64,000 bases of DNA from Cheilinus undulatus (lineage: Eukaryota; Chordata; Actinopteri; Labriformes; Labridae): the NCBI RefSeq assembly GCF_018320785.1, contig NC_054867.1, positions 26,105,855 through 26,169,854 on the forward strand. Reading direction: 5' to 3'. Each line of letters starts with the position of its first letter. Position 1 is the first letter of the stretch. This document shows, piece by piece, positions 24,157 through 35,845 of the stretch. The notes under the pieces are model-generated. The model searched no databases, was not told the origin of the DNA, and saw only the letters and a list, made by a program, of their open reading frames with translations. A program made the translations under genes and the position numbers.

Positions 24157-25150
24157 TCTGATGGCCACTCTCACAGACCATTTACCTGAGATCAGGGTTG
24201 CTAGGTCTGCGGTTTTCCCACAGAATTTGGCTACTTTTGACATACTGCCACAGGTAGATTTTTTTTTGTCTGCAGGTTGAGCAGACCCATTTTAATGTCT
24301 TGTGTATGTGTATTTAATGTCCAAAGCAGAATAAGCAACTTTGTTTGCTCTTAAATACACCTAAATCAACCAGCTGAAAGGCAAGAAAACATAGAATATA
24401 GCACACAGAGTCCCGCTGTGCCACACTGGCATACAGACACACAGAAGTAGCACAGCTGCACTTACACAAGCATTATGTGTGGCAGAGGTTTTACTGGCTT
24501 ATGTTGAATTTCAGCGTTGGGCTTGGTTTTGGGTTGGTTTTGGGCTAGCTTTTATTGGCCTTTGGGCTAGATTTCTCACCCAGACCTGGCAAGCCTGTCT
24601 GAGATGCTGTATATCTCAAAAAGGATGTGCCATAATTTGCTGGTACAATGTATAACCAATTTTAGATTTTTTTTTAATTGGACTTTATTCATGTAATAAC
24701 CATCTTGCAAACAATTTGGCTTGCCAAAGCTTTGTTAGCTTAAGCTAAAGCTAACAAAGCTATGCTAGCTACATAGTAATGCCACCACATAAACCAATGT
24801 TGCTCAGTTAGCTTTAGCAACGTGAACTTTAGCAAACATAGATAAAGCTGATTAAGCTATGTAGATAACATAGAAATGTAGCTTATGCAGCTGTTTTGTG
24901 AGCTTAGCTTTAGCTACATTAGCTTCAAAGCTATGTAGCTCCATTTTCTGTGTTGAAAGGACGGTGTTTAAGGTGTTCAAGGTTCATGAAGGAATAGATT
25001 TTTTTCCTGTAAGCAGATTTTCTCCACTTTAATGTTTTGTAACCAGGTTTGGCAGGTCAGGTTTTTAACTTTTAACTTATCCTAACAGTTACCTTAACAC
25101 TTACTTTAACTGTAAATGGAAGTTGACTCCAATTTTATTTAGAAAGTTCA
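24157..25150. repeat. Copy A of a TAGC-rich TIR repeat, interrupted
   Basis: Starts with GGCCACTCTCACAGAC, the same end as the copy at 35846. After the nested insertion, GAGATGCTGTATATCTCAAA (24601 on) and the following sequence match the interior of that copy, including the stretch rich in GCTTAGCTTTAGCTACAT near 24730-24940 and the block TTTTTTTCCTGTAAGCAGA near 25003. The right terminal repeat is missing or heavily diverged. Confidence 0.65.
24193..24597. mobile_element. Nested hAT-like non-autonomous element
   Basis: Begins CAGGGTTGCTAGGTCTG and ends CCAGACCTGGCAAGCCTG, an imperfect inverted repeat. It is flanked by the 8-base direct repeats CCTGAGAT (24185-24192) and TCTGAGAT (24598-24605), differing at one position. 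CAGGGTTGC-type ends plus an 8-bp duplication are hAT features. It splits copy A of the TAGC-rich repeat, so it arrived later. No transposase is present. Confidence 0.75.
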
Positions 25151-27851
25151 TGTTTTCATATATGTGGTCAGTCATAAATGTATTGAGCTGTATACAAGCA
25201 TCTAAGCCAGAGTAGTTGCAGCACTGCTGTAAAGTAGAACGTTGCTGAAAAGTAGGATGTTGTATTGTTGTATTATATTGTTAACAATAGTGTGAATGCT
25301 CAGCATCCCCACTAATGAAGACTGTATACAAAAAAAAGCAGTATAAATGTCATGGATAAAAATATTAATGTTTCACTGGGATTTGTTGTAGGCTTTTAAG
25401 TAGACCATGAGGTTTAAAACGAAAAATATAATAATAAATAGAATAAAAAACTAAAACTAAAAATTAAAGTAACTTTGCCAGAGCATCTCTCGAGTCATTT
25501 TTGCCAGTCTCAAGCCCAGAAAAAGGAGGAGGGCTGGCATTGTGACATAAAAACAAGAATCTACAGAAGCAAGTTCATTTAATGGTCTTTTTACTCCCTT
25601 TTTGTCTCTCTCATGACATTTTACCACTCTCCTACAGTGTCCATTACAATTAAATGCATATAGACAATTATACAAATTAGGCGATGATGTCATTTAGCAA
25701 CTTCTGGCTACTTTTAGGACAGCCAATAGCATCTGTAATTGTTTGACATAAATTGTAAAAATAAAGTATTCAATAAAAAAAAGAAAAGAAAAAAAGGACA
25801 GCCAATAGCCACTTTCCTTACTGAGAAGTTAGCAAGACTTTGTGCCAGATATGAACGGTCTGCAGCCAGACTGTCTTGGATGTAGTGGATATTGTATTGT
25901 TAGCATGCTAGCATGCTTGCTAACGTGGCTAGCTTACATGTTTTTAGCAACAGCAGCATATTTCATTCGAGAAAAAGGCATTTATGCAAAATAAGTTAAT
26001 TTTCTTTGAGTGAATAATGTTGACATACAAAAATTTTATATATATTTCATAGTAGAGGAAACATAGCTGTCAAATTCCAATTAAAATATGCTAATGTCCA
26101 CTCACATCTCAATGTTAAAAAAAACCAATAGAAGGAAACAGAGGTGGTTAATCCACCCCCACTTCCTGTAAGTGCAAAACGGTAGTGCACCATTTGGGAC
26201 AATACTAACCTGCAGGGATTAAGCGCTCTGTACTAGATTTAAGTATACTCTATTACAAATATACTAACAGAATTATAAGATTTGAGGCACATCTCTTGTG
26301 TCTGTGTTAGCTTGTTGACATTAGAATTTAGCTTTAAACACTGCTGTTCTAATTTTGCTAGAATGTCTGCACTGCAGACAGGATTGATATTTAATAACAC
26401 ATCATCCTTCATTGAAAGTCTTCAAAGACAATAAATCTAAAGGTGATACTTGTGATTAAAATGTTAAATTGACATTTCTGAGTATGTGGAGGCAGTTATT
26501 TCTTTGTTGTTTTCCTCTAATGTGATTATGGGAGCAGCAGTCAGTTTTGCAACATCATCTGTCAGCTGTCAGCACCACACAATCAGGGAGTTAAATCTCT
26601 GAGTCTATTTTAAGCTCAGACTCTTCCTCAGTAACACAGAGCTGAGAAGCAGACAGCTGATCAGATGACAGCAGCAGCCCATTCATGAAGTACAGCAATT
26701 TTATGATCTGAAATTAAGTCTTTAGAATATTCTTCTGAATTCATGAGGTTTACAGTTCATATTTCTCTCATTTCTCCACCACATGCTCAGTCAATGAGGT
26801 TTCCAGCCATGATTTGAATATTTCGCATGTGCCCAAGTCTATATTTCAGATGAAAATGCTGACATGCATTAATACAAGGCAAAAACAGACTTGCATAAAG
26901 ATTGTCAAAGGTCAGAGATGCTCTGCACATTTTGACCATTTAATAAGAACACCCCTGTAGCTGATAATAGGTATGCTCTCATTTTTGCAAGAGTTTGGAA
27001 GAGACAGCACCTGTAAATTTTGTAACAAATACAAAAGCAAAAAGGGATATTTAGAATGAAAAAATAAGGGACAACTATATTAATAAATAAACATGTTTTT
27101 TTTAAATGAGAATATACAATTCACAATACTTTTTCATTTTAGTCACCTTTACCTAGATCAGCGGTACTCAACTGGTGGCTCAGTGTGCTTGGAAAAAACT
27201 AATTTTGTTAGAAATCTCCTGTATACTATTTTTTAAAACTTTGGAAGGTAATTTGCCAATAAAGAGATGTTAGTGGGTCATGAAGGTAGACCAGGTAAGA
27301 GGCAATGATCCAGATGTTTTTTTTTTTTTTTTTTTAATTAATGCCACTAATCTCATGTTATTGAACATTTTCTTGCAACTTAAACCTTCACAGTCATCAA
27401 AGCAGAGCCATTTCTTATACAAGTTTTTATTTTCTAATATTGTAAATATAACATGTAATGCATCTGGGATGGACCATGATCAACAGAGTTAAGGTAAAGA
27501 TGGAATATATGGTTATGCTATGAACCTCAAATTAAGCTGTAACAGTTCAAGGTTCTGTGTAGCTCAAACTGAGTTTAAACAGCACAAAAAGATATAAATA
27601 AACAAATAAACTATGCATACTTATAATACTCCACACTGGGAGTTAGAGTAACAAGCCTTTCATCCCTCATTCTATATTTCCTTTAAGAGTAATGCTAGCA
27701 TTTTTACAGTTTATGAAAAGGCACATAGCAGCTATATACATGTCATCTTTGCTTTTTTAAGGGATTGAGTAAGCTGGCATTAAGATTGATCCACCATTAT
27801 AAATATTCAAGAATATATCACTAAAATGTCAAGAGGAAAAGTCAGACCAGT
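25151..27851. other. Intergenic and 3' flank of the TANK-like gene
   Basis: AT-rich DNA. A self-complementary stretch of TAGCATGC units lies near 25897-25925, and an 18-T tract at about 27318-27336. AATAAA on the minus strand near 27425 could end the TANK-like transcript. No gene was recognised. Confidence 0.4.
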
Positions 27852-28682
27852 TCAGGTAACATGGGTGTAAAGATGTCTCAGGATCTCTCCTCTGGTGGTT
27901 GTGTCTCCAGGAAAAACTGCCTGGCAGAACTCGCAAACATGAGACTGCAGCGCCACATCTGACATCAGCATCCCACCAGACAGATACAGGAAGTCCCCTG
28001 CTTGCATGGGACCACCTGACACAGACGTCTAACATGGAGAAAAAAGACAGGACATTTAGTTTTGTTGAAAGAAAAATACTGAAAATGCAAGGACAGAGAT
28101 TGAAGACGCTTACTGCTGCAGTGTGCATCATCCTGTCTCCACTAGATGGATCTGCTTGACCCTGATTTTTTGAGACATTAGAAAAGGCTCCCTGCCACCT
28201 CGAGAAGTCCAGGCTTAAAAGGGGATCAACCTTCTGTTTAAAGTTCCCATCTTTCTTTCTCTCAGGAGGCAAATCCACACAGAGCTTGGACATATCCTTA
28301 GCAAGGATATCTGAGAAAATCTCTGCATTTCTAGAGGGTTCATCGAAACAACACTTCACTGCAGGGTTAAGTGCAGCTGCTGTTTGTTGTTGAGGCCTTT
28401 CGTGAAGAAAAACAGGGATTTCTGGACTGCACTGGACTGGGATGGACATCATATCACTCTGTCCATTAGGACCAGTGATGCCTACAGGCAGAAAGGTTTA
28501 TAACTGTTGATGAAATGAGTTGATGCATGTTTATAAGAAGTGAAATGTCTATGTTTTATATAATATGGACCTTGCTGTTTCTGTAGCGCAGCTGTGAGTT
28601 GATGTAACAGAGCAGCCTGTCTCAGGCAGAGTGACCTCAGGCGAAGAAATTGCTGGTAAAGCTCACTGTATGCTTCCTCCAT
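27852..28682 (-). CDS. Short TANK-like adaptor (TRAF family member-associated NF-kB activator)
   Basis: Three coding exons on minus: 28682-28571, 28481-28114 and 28028-27852 (TGA). Phases agree; about 218 residues against about 425 in mammalian TANK. The first donor is weak (AAG/GTCCAT). The start ATG 28682 follows an acceptor about 20 bases upstream (GGCTGCAG). The first exon encodes a Leu-rich helix. SIPVQCSPE at residues 50-58 resembles TANK's PIQCT TRAF-binding motif. The last 27 residues contain VCEFCQAVFP...RGEILRHLYTH, a C2H2 finger (Cys192, Cys195, His212, His216) nearly identical to the TANK terminus. The central part is poorly conserved, with the long coiled-coil and much of the middle absent. 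TANK scaffolds TRAF and TBK1/IKK-epsilon in the cytosol; that role here is inference. Confidence 0.85.
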
Positions 28683-28777
28683 CTCAGCAGCTCAGAGATC
28701 TGCAGCCAGACAAAAGAGGAAATCACACCGAGCTGTGCAGTAAAAATGTAAAAACTGAGGAACAATGGGTGAGATAT

Positions 28778-30175
28778 TACAACCCCAATTCCATTCCATT
28801 TTATCTAAAATATCAGAAGTTGAAACTAAGACATCTCACCATTTCATGTAAAATATTAGCTCATGTTGAATCTGATAACAGCAACACATCTAAAAAAAAA
28901 AACAAAATAGTAGGGACAGGGCCATGTTTACCATTGTGTAGCACCCCTCTTCTTTGTAACAACAGTCTGTTGACATCTGGTAGTGAGGAGTTGTTGGAGT
29001 TTTTGGAGAGGAGTGTTGTCTAATTTGTCTGATCTTGGCTGCTCAACAGTCCTGGGTCTTTTTTCTCTGTAAATGTTTTCTACTGGTGAAACGTCTGGAC
29101 TGCACGCAGACCAGTTCAGCACCTGGACTCTTCTACTATGAAGCCATGTTGTTGTGATGGATGTGGTATTTGGTTTAGCACTGTCCTGCCGAAATATCCA
29201 AGGCCTTCCCTGAAAGAGACGTTGTCTGGATGGGAGTGTTACCTTTAAACCTCTACACTTTTCAGCACTGATAGTGCCTTTCCACAAGTGTAAGCTTCCA
29301 TACAATAGGCAGTAATGTAACCACATACTATGGGGAGATGCAGGCGTTTGAACTCTTCGCTGATAACAAACTGGAGGGTCCCTCCCTTTAGTTCAAAAAG
29401 TATTCGAAATTTTGATTCATGTGACCAGAGAACAGTTATTCCATTTTGCCTTAGTCCATTTTAAATGAGTTTTAGCCCGAGGAAGATGGTGGCTTTTTTT
29501 AAATCATGTTCACATATAACTTTCATTTTTGAATGGCATGACAAACTGTGCTGACAGACAATTATTCCTGAAGGGTTCCTGAGCCCATGCAGTTTTTTTT
29601 CAGTACAGAGTCATGCATGTTTTTAATGCAGTCCTGACTCAGGGACAGAGATCACGAGCATCCAAGACTGACTTTGGGCCTTGTCCCTTCAGCATAGATT
29701 TATCCAGATTCTGTAGATGGTGGGGCATCCAAAGTCTTCACAATTTTAGTTTAGGCACATTTTTCTGAAATTGCTCCGCAATTTTCAGATTGGTGAACCT
29801 CTGCCCATCTTTACTTCCAAGATACTTTGCCTGTCTAAAATGCTCCTTTTATACTCAGTCATGTTACTGACCTTCTGCCAATCACTTAATTAAGAGAAAA
29901 ATGCTCCTCCAACTGGTTTTCATTTGTACCACTTACTTTTCTGGTCTTTTGTTCCCCCATCCTTACTTTTTCAAACGTGTTGCTACCATCAAATTCAAAA
30001 TGAGCTAGTATCTTTCATGAAATGATAAAATGTCTCAGTTTCAACATCTGACATGTTGTTTATGTTCTATTGTGGATAAAACACAATAGATTGTGGGTTC
30101 ATGAGATTTGTTAATTATTGCATTTTGTTTTTATTTACATTTACAGAGCACCCCAAGTTTTCGGAATTGGGACTG
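28778..30175 (-). mobile_element. Tc1/mariner-type element with CCCCAATTCC ends
   Basis: The ends are inverted: ACAACCCCAATTCCATTCC at the left and, reversed, CAGTCCCAATTCCG at the right. Both ends then share a subterminal GTTGAAACTAAGACAT-like block (28831; reversed near 30035). The minus strand at 29320-28940 keeps DDE-transposase C-terminal features, including IFRQDSAKP, VLNWSACSPDVSPVEN and RPRTVEQ. The N-terminal half (29330-30090) is decayed. This element family is very common in fish. It lies just upstream of the TANK-like first coding exon. Confidence 0.8.
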
Positions 30176-30619
30176 CAGAATGCACAAGCTAAAACACTTT
30201 AAGCCAAATGCTAGTGTGAGCGTGCATACATGCTCAAAATTACCACTGACCATAATTATTCTGCTTGTATCTTTGCTAATAAGAGGTGTCGGGTACAACC
30301 TAAGGGCATGTTATTTTTGTGATTGTTTGTAAAAACAAACACAAGTGAACAGTCAGCCCTGGCTATAGTCAGCATGGAGGCATACAAATATTCATAATCA
30401 GTTACATTTTTCATATGTGAATTCTAACTGCTCATAACACCAGTCTAATTATTTGGTTTTAGAATGGATCTAAATGCTTTCTTAAGTCACAGCTACACTG
30501 CTGGAGAGAAATGCTCAAGGTCGTATTTCTTTGGCTTTAAACTCCTATTTTAACGTAATGAGCCTATTTCAATGCAGTGTGAGGGGTATAAATACTCAAT
30601 ACTTACCCCTTTGAAGAAT

Positions 30620-33226
30620 TTAGGAGTCCTCATTATTTCTTGCAGCAGATTTCAGGGTACTCTCCACTACAGTCACCCCCATCTTGATCAAGGCTCTTGC
30701 CACAGAGTCCAAAGGTAAATCTTGATCCACATATACGTCAAGCCTGTTTGTTTCGAAACAGGTTGATGGAAAAAACGCTCCCCTTACAACAGCAGAAACT
30801 GCAGTAAAAATGTCAAGCATAAGGAAGTCACTGTTAAAATAGGGAAGTGAAATCTTTTTGCATAAAAAGGAACCACGCTAACACTCAGACAAGTGAGTCA
30901 CCACAGAGCAGAAACTGAAAGAATCAGGCTTAATTTTTAAGATCAAAGCAAGCTTCTTTTTTCTTGTTCTTTAAAGATGATAAAATATTGTATTTCACTC
31001 ACTCTATTCCTACTTTTTCTCTAGATGATTTAAAGAGAAGTATCTGATAGATCTTCTAATATCATTATTTGTGATTTCAAAATTTTAGATAAGTTTTGTA
31101 ATCCCAAAAAGTTAGAAAATGATGGAAAATAAAAGTGCACAACTGTCATCTAAAAACAAAGATGGTGACAGCAATGCCATGTAGGGAATGTGTATGTGAG
31201 CTGACACTGTTGCTCTGCTTGTTAAAGCAATATTTAAAGGATATTGTAGAACTTTTTCATGGTATTTTCCATGTAACATGCCTCATCATCGGTAGAGGAA
31301 GGAGAAGTGTACATTACTTTGCATTTATTATGGTTAGTTGAAGCAAATGATACATTTTTCTGACTTTTTAAATTAATGAATGTGCTGTAAATACAAAGTT
31401 TCTGTGTAAGATCACAAAAAAACTACAAGTTCTGTATACTAAAACACTGAAGCAGAAGTACCTTAAAACTTAATACAGTTTTCGATTAGTCTAAATTTAA
31501 TCTATGGCATAGAGATATTTCACCATACTAGGTTATGATTTCCACTTAAATTTTATTCATGTTTAGTCTTGTAACTCTATAATACTGTACCTTTAAAGTG
31601 GTTTTTTTTTTACAATTCATGGCACCGTTTTGACTGTCCAAAACTCCAAAGACTCGGGTCTTTCTGTCCACTTCTTCTCAAACAGACTGACCGGTTTTTT
31701 AAATGTTTATTTCCTTTCTGTAAGAGCGAGTTAGCCTCGAGACTTTAAATGTCGTCTCAATCTGACTTTAAAAGAATCACAACTGCTCAGTTTCACTGGG
31801 AATGAGGAACTCAAATCTAAATTCATTTCGGTTTCTGCTTTCTGGTTTTTGTCCTCAGCTGTGAAGCTACAATCTTGATTATTATTTTCCACAGTGAATC
31901 ACAGACATATGGGGTTTACTCACACTGTAAGCGATCAGTCAGTCCCAGGTAGAGGAAACACAAACACAGTCGGTGTCGGAGCTCACAGTGAAGATCAGTT
32001 ACTTTTACTGTCTGCAGGACTGGATCCGCATTTTACTCAGATGACGTCACAAGTAAAATCCCGACCTACAGCTTGAGTTCACCTGTGTCAAACCAGGTAG
32101 TCTGGAAAAATTATACTTCCGCTTTAGGCTACCTTCAAAATAAAATGTCTAAATTTCCAGATTGCTTTTAAGAAAAGATAAGATATTCCTTTATTAGATT
32201 TAAATCAAATAAATATTTATAGGAATGGATAGAGAAAAAACAGTTTTTCAATTAAAAATCTAACTTCTACCTAAAAAATTATCGTGTAGAGAGCAATCTT
32301 TGTGTCAACCAAGCTAATCCTTGAAACACTTTTGTCAGCGATGAAGGAAGAAAGAGGAGAAAAAGACAGATGGCAACAAACAGCTATTCAGAGCCTGGAG
32401 ATGCTAATTAGCAAACAATAGGAAGATTTGCCAAACATGAGGGAAAACAATAGTGTGAAAGAGGACGCTGACTGAACAAGCTGGAAGTTCGCATTAAGAG
32501 CTAAACGTAGGCTAAGCTACGTCTCTCATAGCTGTACTGTACAGCTTCTAAATTATAACAACCCAGAGCAGCCTCCTGATAGATTAGCCAAAGGACTGAT
32601 GTTAGCTAATGCGCCGACGATTTCTGCTGCTTTGTCAAAAAATGCTACCAAAGTCCTAAACTATAGCAAAGTCTAGCCCTGTGGCGTTCATTGAGAGTGC
32701 ACAGTGTCTATCTTTAGGAAGATGGTTGTCACGTTAATATGGTCTATTGTAGCCACCCAGTGTGCATTTGGCATCACTTTTGATATTTCTTAACAGCCAA
32801 ACACAAGTGACAGCTTAACAGCCAAACATTTTTTTAAAAGTACAAAGATACAAAGACAGACACAAACATTTAAGCCCTCTCCTTCTGGAGGAAATACTTG
32901 TAATGACTTTCTGATCTTCAGTCAACTAAAACATTTAGCACACTAAAATAGACAGTGAAGTCAGGGGCAAAAACCAAAAAAAAAAAAAAAAAAAAAAAAC
33001 AGGTAAAAGGAGATGAAACTTTCTACAGAAAGTTTTAGGTAATTTTTCTATTAATCCAATTCCTACAACCGCTCTCTCACCTGTATGTTTCTTGTGAAAG
33101 ACTATGAATCTATGAAGAGCTTTATAAAAATGATGCTGTAAGATAAATGCTAATGTAAAAGTGAAGCATGCAGTGACGACAAAGCTAATTTTGATGTTTA
33201 ACTGCAGCAGCAGGTGGCTCAAAGCA
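30620..33226 (-). CDS. Unrecognised single-pass membrane protein, 3' exons only
   Basis: Two exons were read on minus: 33226-33081 and 30798-30620 (TAA). The first follows a strong acceptor (CTTTCTTCACAG) and ends ACAG/GTGAGA. The second follows ATTTTTACTGCAG, and phases join cleanly. The pieces give 48 codons plus 59 codons including the stop. The first has a hydrophobic span ISFVVTACFTFTLAFIL followed by basic/His residues (HHFYKALHRFIVFHKKH), consistent with one membrane segment. The second, soluble-looking, contains FFPSTCFETNRLDVYVDQDL and MGVTVVES. The 5' exon(s) and start codon were not found; the exon begins in phase 2, so more lies upstream. I do not recognise the family. It could be a lineage-specific gene or a degrading one. 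Confidence 0.5.
31640..32090 (-). promoter_or_regulatory. Possible promoter with CRE
   Basis: A perfect TGACGTCA lies at 32042-32049, in sequence richer in GC than its surroundings. A splice-donor-like ACAGT/GTGAGTA is read on minus near 31930. This could be the first, untranslated exon and promoter of the TANK-like gene, 3.3 kb downstream on minus. That assignment is inference only. Confidence 0.3.
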
Positions 33227-35845
33227 CTGTGAAGAAAGGAGAGAGTGTTTAGTCATGTTAAGTCCTGTTCCTTCAGGCATGTTATCACTCAGTGTGTGTG
33301 TGAGCGTGTGTGACACTTGGAGTATTCAGTCATGTGTTTCCTGTGACTGATTTATTTAAAAATAGACCAACATTAAAGCAGAGCCCCCCAGGGTGGCAGA
33401 TTGACTTCTATACCATCCCTCCACTGAGAAGCAGCAGCAGTATTTGCCCTCAGTGTCAACCCCTAACAGCTGAGTTCATAAACCTCGTGATCCATGCAGG
33501 GTGCCAGATCCCTCTTCTTCAGCCTGATTATGTAACTCTCTTTGAGGAATATGCAGCCACAATCTCTGATACCAAGACAGTCATGTATTTATCAAGTCAC
33601 TTCTCTACATTTGTGCTTTTAGCAAGCCGCATTTGTTTCCTTGTTATAATCTCGTTTTGCAGTTGGACATTGTTTGCAAACTGACATTGCACCTGTTGGC
33701 GCTTTACTGGCTATAACCATAAACTGTATATAAAGATGGACGGAGCAGCAGCAGCAGCCTTGGAGTGAAGCAAAATATTTAGAACTCCCCCACTTGACTT
33801 TAGGGGCACAACAAATCACAAAACCCATGGATCAGATGGAATCACAGAAAGTATTTTTTCAGATCATAAAGAAAAGGGGTTCTAACTTTTCTTCACAGCT
33901 AGCAGTGTTGATATTGTCAACTATAAAAACATACCATTAGTGACGGACCATTATGTGTAGTTTTTTAGTTTCACAGCCAAGGCTGTCCATGGGAAGGGCA
34001 GAGGAGAGCTTTCTGGGGCCCAGCCAAATGGGGGGCCCATTGAGGTCTGGAAAATCATGGTCCATTGTAAAGTTAAATATATATTATGTATTTATATATA
34101 TTATATTAGATCATAATCATAATCACTCTTATCAAAGACAAAAGTGAATTTTATTCTTTAATTTTATAGTACAATAATGCCTTTCTCAAGTGTAAACACC
34201 TTTTCTGAAAACAGAATTACTTTTTTGCTCATGTTAATGATGTGAATGGGCACATTAGCTGAAACATTTGTAAAGTCAGACTTTATAGCAAAGCCATGTT
34301 TTGAACAAATGTCAAAGTGCCAGAGAATTAAGGAACTGAAATAACTTTAAGGGGAAATAACATTTTTTTAAATAACAAAAATTCTAAAATCAAAAAGGCA
34401 AATATTAGTAAAAAATGTTTGAAAAGGTGTTGAAACATTTTAAAGGAGGGAAAAAGGGTTAATAGTGGCAAATAATGGGACCAAAAAAGGGGCCTCCAAA
34501 AACTGCAAACATGGGTGACTAAATAATCAGTTCCCAATAATAGTGTGTCACCCTTTAAAGCTCCAAAGTGAGCTAAGTGTTAGCCAGGATGTTAGCACCA
34601 ATAAAACTAACCGAACACACATGCTTTGATATCATCAACAAATCACAACTGAGGAGGGCCAATTCTCTGGTATTTTCACTGCAGGGATGAGATAGTTAAA
34701 TTTGATTGATTTTACTATCCCACCTATAAAGCCTAAGTCTTTATTGGAACTATCTATACTTTTCTGTTATTCAGTAAAAAGATGATAAAACTATCTGTTT
34801 TAAACTGAGCTTGCTTATCTGCACTGCTGGGTAAACAAGTAAATTTGCTCTCCAAATAATTGTCAAATCATTTTCTTACTTGAGTCTAAACACATAACAA
34901 TGCTGCTCTTTGTCATGTATCCCTTCTCCTAATAACCACATTTATTTAAGTTTGTCACCAAAACATACATTTTCTGTCCTGGAGGCTACACCTGAACACA
35001 TCATGATGATATTTGAATTAATAGTACCTAAAGTCAATTTACTGAGCCCCCCATGAACGCACCATAACAGAACATGTTGCCTCTTTAATTAGCTAAAAAC
35101 ACTTCAGTTCACATATTTTAACACTCGATTAATGCAGTCAACTAAAGGGACTTGATACAAAGATTGGGTGTTTGTGCAAGGTTGTTCTGCAGCTGTTGTT
35201 CTGACTCTAAGTTTGACTTCAGTAGAAAGACCGGGGTTTTTATCAGCCAGGTATTAGTTTGATTTGATGCAAATATCACCCCTGGTTTGCACAGAGGAGA
35301 TACATGTTCAACCTACCTAAGATCTCCTGTTACACCACACAGGAAGGCACGCAGAAAAAAATAGGCACATGCACTCCTACTGCTCCATCACCTCATCTTT
35401 GTCTGTGTTTTGGCAGACTGATGATCTAATAGCCCAGCACATTCAAGTCTAGTTCAGTTTCCGTGACAAAATCTTTTCATCAGAATTTTCACTGTCAAAG
35501 ATCTGTTTTAGCCTGATGCTGTCTCGTCCTCCTCACAGAGAAAAGGTCGTTGAGAAACATTAGTCATATTTTTGTCAATGCTTTATGAAGATACTGTAGG
35601 ATGAAAAGCTGTATCATTTCAACAATACTGTTTGTTATTCCCTAAAGAGATAATAATTTACAAAAATTAGTAATCTTTCTGCGGATACATGTTTGCTGTG
35701 ATCTATAAACCAAGGATCTTCTCATAATAGCAGAGTTTAATGATATTAAAGGTGAACAGTAAGAGATCAGTCAGTAGCAACAACAAAAAACATATAAGTC
35801 TGTGTTTTATTGCCAAAATAATTGATAAGGGTCTGACTACAGATC
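33227..35845. other. Intergenic, minor repeats only
   Basis: AT-rich DNA. ACTGTATATAAAGATGGACG near 33722 belongs to a short dispersed fish repeat. The 124-codon open frame at 33310-33684 shows no domain and no good splice context. An additional 5' exon of the membrane-protein gene may lie here but was not identified. Confidence 0.35.

Noticed and set aside
33310-33684. 124-codon plus-strand open frame
   Set aside because: No recognised domain, no splice signals of note, and it is not supported by neighbouring exons.
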